Source: an uncultured Collinsella sp. (GTDB taxonomy: Bacteria > Actinomycetota > Coriobacteriia > Coriobacteriales > Coriobacteriaceae). Taken from it: a stretch of 7,478 bases of DNA. Within the stretch, counting starts at the first letter, position 1, and each line of letters starts with the position of its first letter. Under the pieces are notes generated by a model. That model was given only the letters and a program-made list of their open reading frames with translations, had not been told where the DNA came from and searched no databases. The stretch is taken from contig CAJMBB010000094.1 in the NCBI GenBank assembly GCA_905211615.1, positions 1 to 7,478 on the forward strand. Direction: 5' to 3'. A program made the position numbers and the translations under genes. Shown here piece after piece: positions 5,835-7,478 of the stretch.

Positions 5835-5885
5835 GCCGCTCGCCGGGGAATCGTTCTGCGACGCCCCGGCGAGCGGCATTTTATT
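5835..5885 (+). terminator. Intrinsic terminator of the GH1/PTS operon
   Basis: A perfect 14-bp GC-rich stem (5835-5848 with 5864-5877) encloses a 15-base loop and is followed by ATTTTATT. It begins 29 bases after the EIIBC stop codon. On the minus strand the same stem is followed by CGATTAATATT, a weaker tail, so it may also stop the convergent ygiQ transcript. Confidence 0.88.
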
Positions 5886-5909
5886 GGTGGGGCGTGTCGT
5901 GTCGCCAAC

Positions 5910-5923
5910 GGCGGCATGCCGCC
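5910..5923. repeat. Perfect 14-base palindrome between convergent genes
   Basis: GGCGGCATGCCGCC equals its own reverse complement. It lies eight bases beyond the ygiQ stop. There is no loop-length spacer and no T-run on either side, so it is a poor terminator alone. It could be a protein site or chance in GC-rich DNA. Confidence 0.4.
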
Positions 5924-5931
5924 TCGCCGCG

Positions 5932-7478
5932 CTAGTTGCGCCTGCCGCCTCCGTTGGCGCCCTGCCGTCCCTGGGCCGCGCGATTGCGACCGGCAGTGTT
6001 CTGCGCGCGGGACATGCCGCCGTATCCCTTGCTGCCCTTAGACCCCTTGCCGGCACCACCAGCGCCGCCGTGGGCCTTGCTGCCCTTCTTGCCGGTGCCA
6101 TGCCCGCCGCCGGCAGACGTCTCGCCCGGGCGCGGCGGCACGGGGCGGATCAGGCAATGCTTGGTGTAGCCGATCAGATCGCGGCGGCCGGCCTTCTCCA
6201 GCGCCTCACGTACCAGCTTGTAGTTCTCGGGCTTGCGATACTGGATGAGCGCGCGCTGCATGGCCTTTTCGTGCGGGTCGCGCGCCACATAGATCGGCTT
6301 CATGGTGCGCGGATCCACGCCGGTGTAGTACATGCACGTCGACATGGTGGACGGGGTGGGGTAGAAGTCTTGCACCTGCTCGGGCATATAGCCCATGTCG
6401 CGCACGGCCTCGGCAAGGTCCACAGCTTCCTTCATGGTCGAGCCGGGGTGGCTCGAAATCAGATACGGCACTACGTACTGTTTAAGTCCGTATTCGCGGT
6501 TCAGGCGTTCAAATTTACGGCAGAACGCGTCGTAGACGGCGCGGCTCGGCTTGCCCATCACGGACAACACCGCGTCGCTCACGTGCTCGGGCGCTACGCG
6601 CAGCTGGCCCGAGACATGGTGCTCCAGCAGCTCGCGCAAAAACTCGTCCGAGGCATCGGCCATGGTGTAGTCAAAGCGGATGCCGCTGCGGACGAAGACC
6701 TTCTTGACGCCCGGCAGCTGGCGCAGGTCGCGCAGCAACTGCGTGTAGCCGCTCTCGTCGACCACCATGTTCTTGCATACGCTCGGCCACAGGCAGCGCT
6801 TGTTCTTGCACACGCCGTGCTTGAGCTGTTTGTCGCAGGCAGGGCGGCTAAAGTTTGCCGTCGGTCCGCCCACATCGTTGATATAGCCCTTAAACTCGGG
6901 ATCGCGCGTGAGCAGCTCGGCCTCGCGCATGATCGAGTCGTGGCTGCGCATCTGCAATACGCGGCCCTGGTGGAAGGTGAGGGCGCAAAACGAGCACTCG
7001 CCAAAGCACCCGCGGTTGGAGCTGATGGAAAACTTGATTTCGGCAAAGGCCGGCACGCCGCCTGCCGCGTCGTAGTCGGGATGCCAATCGCGTGCGTAGG
7101 GGAGCTCGGCCACCTCGTCCATCTCATCGGTGGTGAGCGTCGCCGACGGCGGGTTCTGCACCACATAGACGCTGTTGGGGTAGGGCTCTACCAGGCGATG
7201 TCCGGTGATGGGGTCCATATTCTGCTGTTGCACGTTAAAGCTGCGCGCGTAGTTGAGCTTGTCGGCGGTAAGGTCGTCCCAGCTGGGCAGCAGGTCGTAG
7301 TCGTAGACCTCGTCGAGCGAGCCTGTGCGGTAAACGGTGCCGTTGATATAGGTGATCTGATCGACGGGCAGTCCCGCGTCGAGCGCGTCGGCGATCTCGA
7401 CGATCGCGTGCTCGCCCATGCCGTAGATGAGGATGTCGGCGCCCGAGTCGAGCAGCACCGAGCGCTTGAGCTTGTCCT
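5932..7478 (-). CDS. ygiQ: YgiQ family radical SAM protein (5' end outside window)
   Basis: This is a UPF0313/YgiQ-type radical SAM protein, expected to be cytoplasmic and to bind a [4Fe-4S] cluster and S-adenosylmethionine; its reaction is not established. The frame is open to the right edge, and the residues before the first possible start (DKLKRSVLLDSGADILIYG) fit the family, so the start and the first part are missing. The cluster motif is CFGECSFC, CX3CX2C, with Cys codons at 7006-7008, 6994-6996 and 6985-6987. A second cysteine-rich stretch (CDKQLKHGVCKNKRC and a following PSVC) is also typical of YgiQ. The highly conserved QVQDFYPTPSTMSTCMYYTG block and the YTKHCLIRP region of the DUF3362 C-terminal domain are present. 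The last 66 residues (bases 5935-6132) form a Gly/Lys/Arg-rich low-complexity tail with GSKGSKG-like repeats, probably disordered. It is convergent to the PTS operon with a terminator between them. Confidence 0.93.
   Translation of the reverse strand, partial: DKLKRSVLLDSGADILIYGMGEHAIVEIADALDAGLPVDQITYINGTVYRTGSLDEVYDYDLLPSWDDLTADKLNYARSFNVQQQNMDPITGHRLVEPYPNSVYVVQNPPSATLTTDEMDEVAELPYARDWHPDYDAAGGVPAFAEIKFSISSNRGCFGECSFCALTFHQGRVLQMRSHDSIMREAELLTRDPEFKGYINDVGGPTANFSRPACDKQLKHGVCKNKRCLWPSVCKNMVVDESGYTQLLRDLRQLPGVKKVFVRSGIRFDYTMADASDEFLRELLEHHVSGQLRVAPEHVSDAVLSVMGKPSRAVYDAFCRKFERLNREYGLKQYVVPYLISSHPGSTMKEAVDLAEAVRDMGYMPEQVQDFYPTPSTMSTCMYYTGVDPRTMKPIYVARDPHEKAMQRALIQYRKPENYKLVREALEKAGRRDLIGYTKHCLIRPVPPRPGETSAGGGHGTGKKGSKAHGGAGGAGKGSKGSKGYGGMSRAQNTAGRNRAAQGRQGANGGGRRN

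Noticed and set aside
5781..6101. Minus-strand frame spanning the EIIBC 3' end and the ygiQ 3' end
   Set aside because: It is Ala/Arg-rich, crosses the terminator and overlaps two certain genes.
6594..7166. 190-codon open frame on the same strand inside ygiQ
   Set aside because: The product is Arg/Ser/Ala/Cys-rich without domains, a typical frame shadow of the ygiQ coding sequence.
7456..7458. GTG as the start of ygiQ
   Set aside because: The frame continues to the window edge with residues that fit the YgiQ family (DKLKRS), and the family has a further N-terminal part, so the start lies outside.

Overview
The window looks like chromosomal DNA of a GC-rich gut actinobacterium, most likely Coriobacteriia (Collinsella or a near relative). 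I infer this from codon use, the gene mix and the GTCCCC-type intergenic repeat; no marker gene proves it. Two genes run off the ends, an ABC ATPase at the left and a ygiQ-family radical SAM gene at the right, and neither has its start inside the window.

Positions 1-1797, GC-rich, all plus strand. The C-terminal part of an ABC transporter ATPase is followed by a compact cassette: a 27-base repeat, a candidate promoter overlapped by four interleaved operator-like half-sites, a leader with a perfect 12-bp stem, a 66-residue RelB/DinJ-like antitoxin with no toxin beside it, and a second copy of the repeat (26 of 27 bases identical). A CPBP-family intramembrane protease gene comes next. The repeat-bounded cassette is the least ordinary part of the window.

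Positions 1800-5885, visibly lower in GC, form a self-contained beta-glucoside utilisation module. An AraC-family regulator on the minus strand is divergent from a plus-strand operon of a GH1 6-phospho-beta-glucosidase and a PTS EIIBC permease. The divergent promoters overlap, with back-to-back TATAAT boxes, and a 14-bp inverted repeat (13 of 14 matching) lies near each gene's start. The PTS brings in and phosphorylates a beta-glucoside, the GH1 enzyme hydrolyses the phosphorylated sugar inside the cell, and the AraC protein probably senses the sugar or a derivative. The operon ends in a strong hairpin terminator. No EIIA domain and no BglG/LicT-type antiterminator is present.

Positions 5932-7478, GC-rich, minus strand: most of a YgiQ-family radical SAM protein with a glycine- and lysine-rich C-terminal tail, converging on the PTS operon. 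No rRNA, tRNA, CRISPR array, transposase or phage gene was seen.
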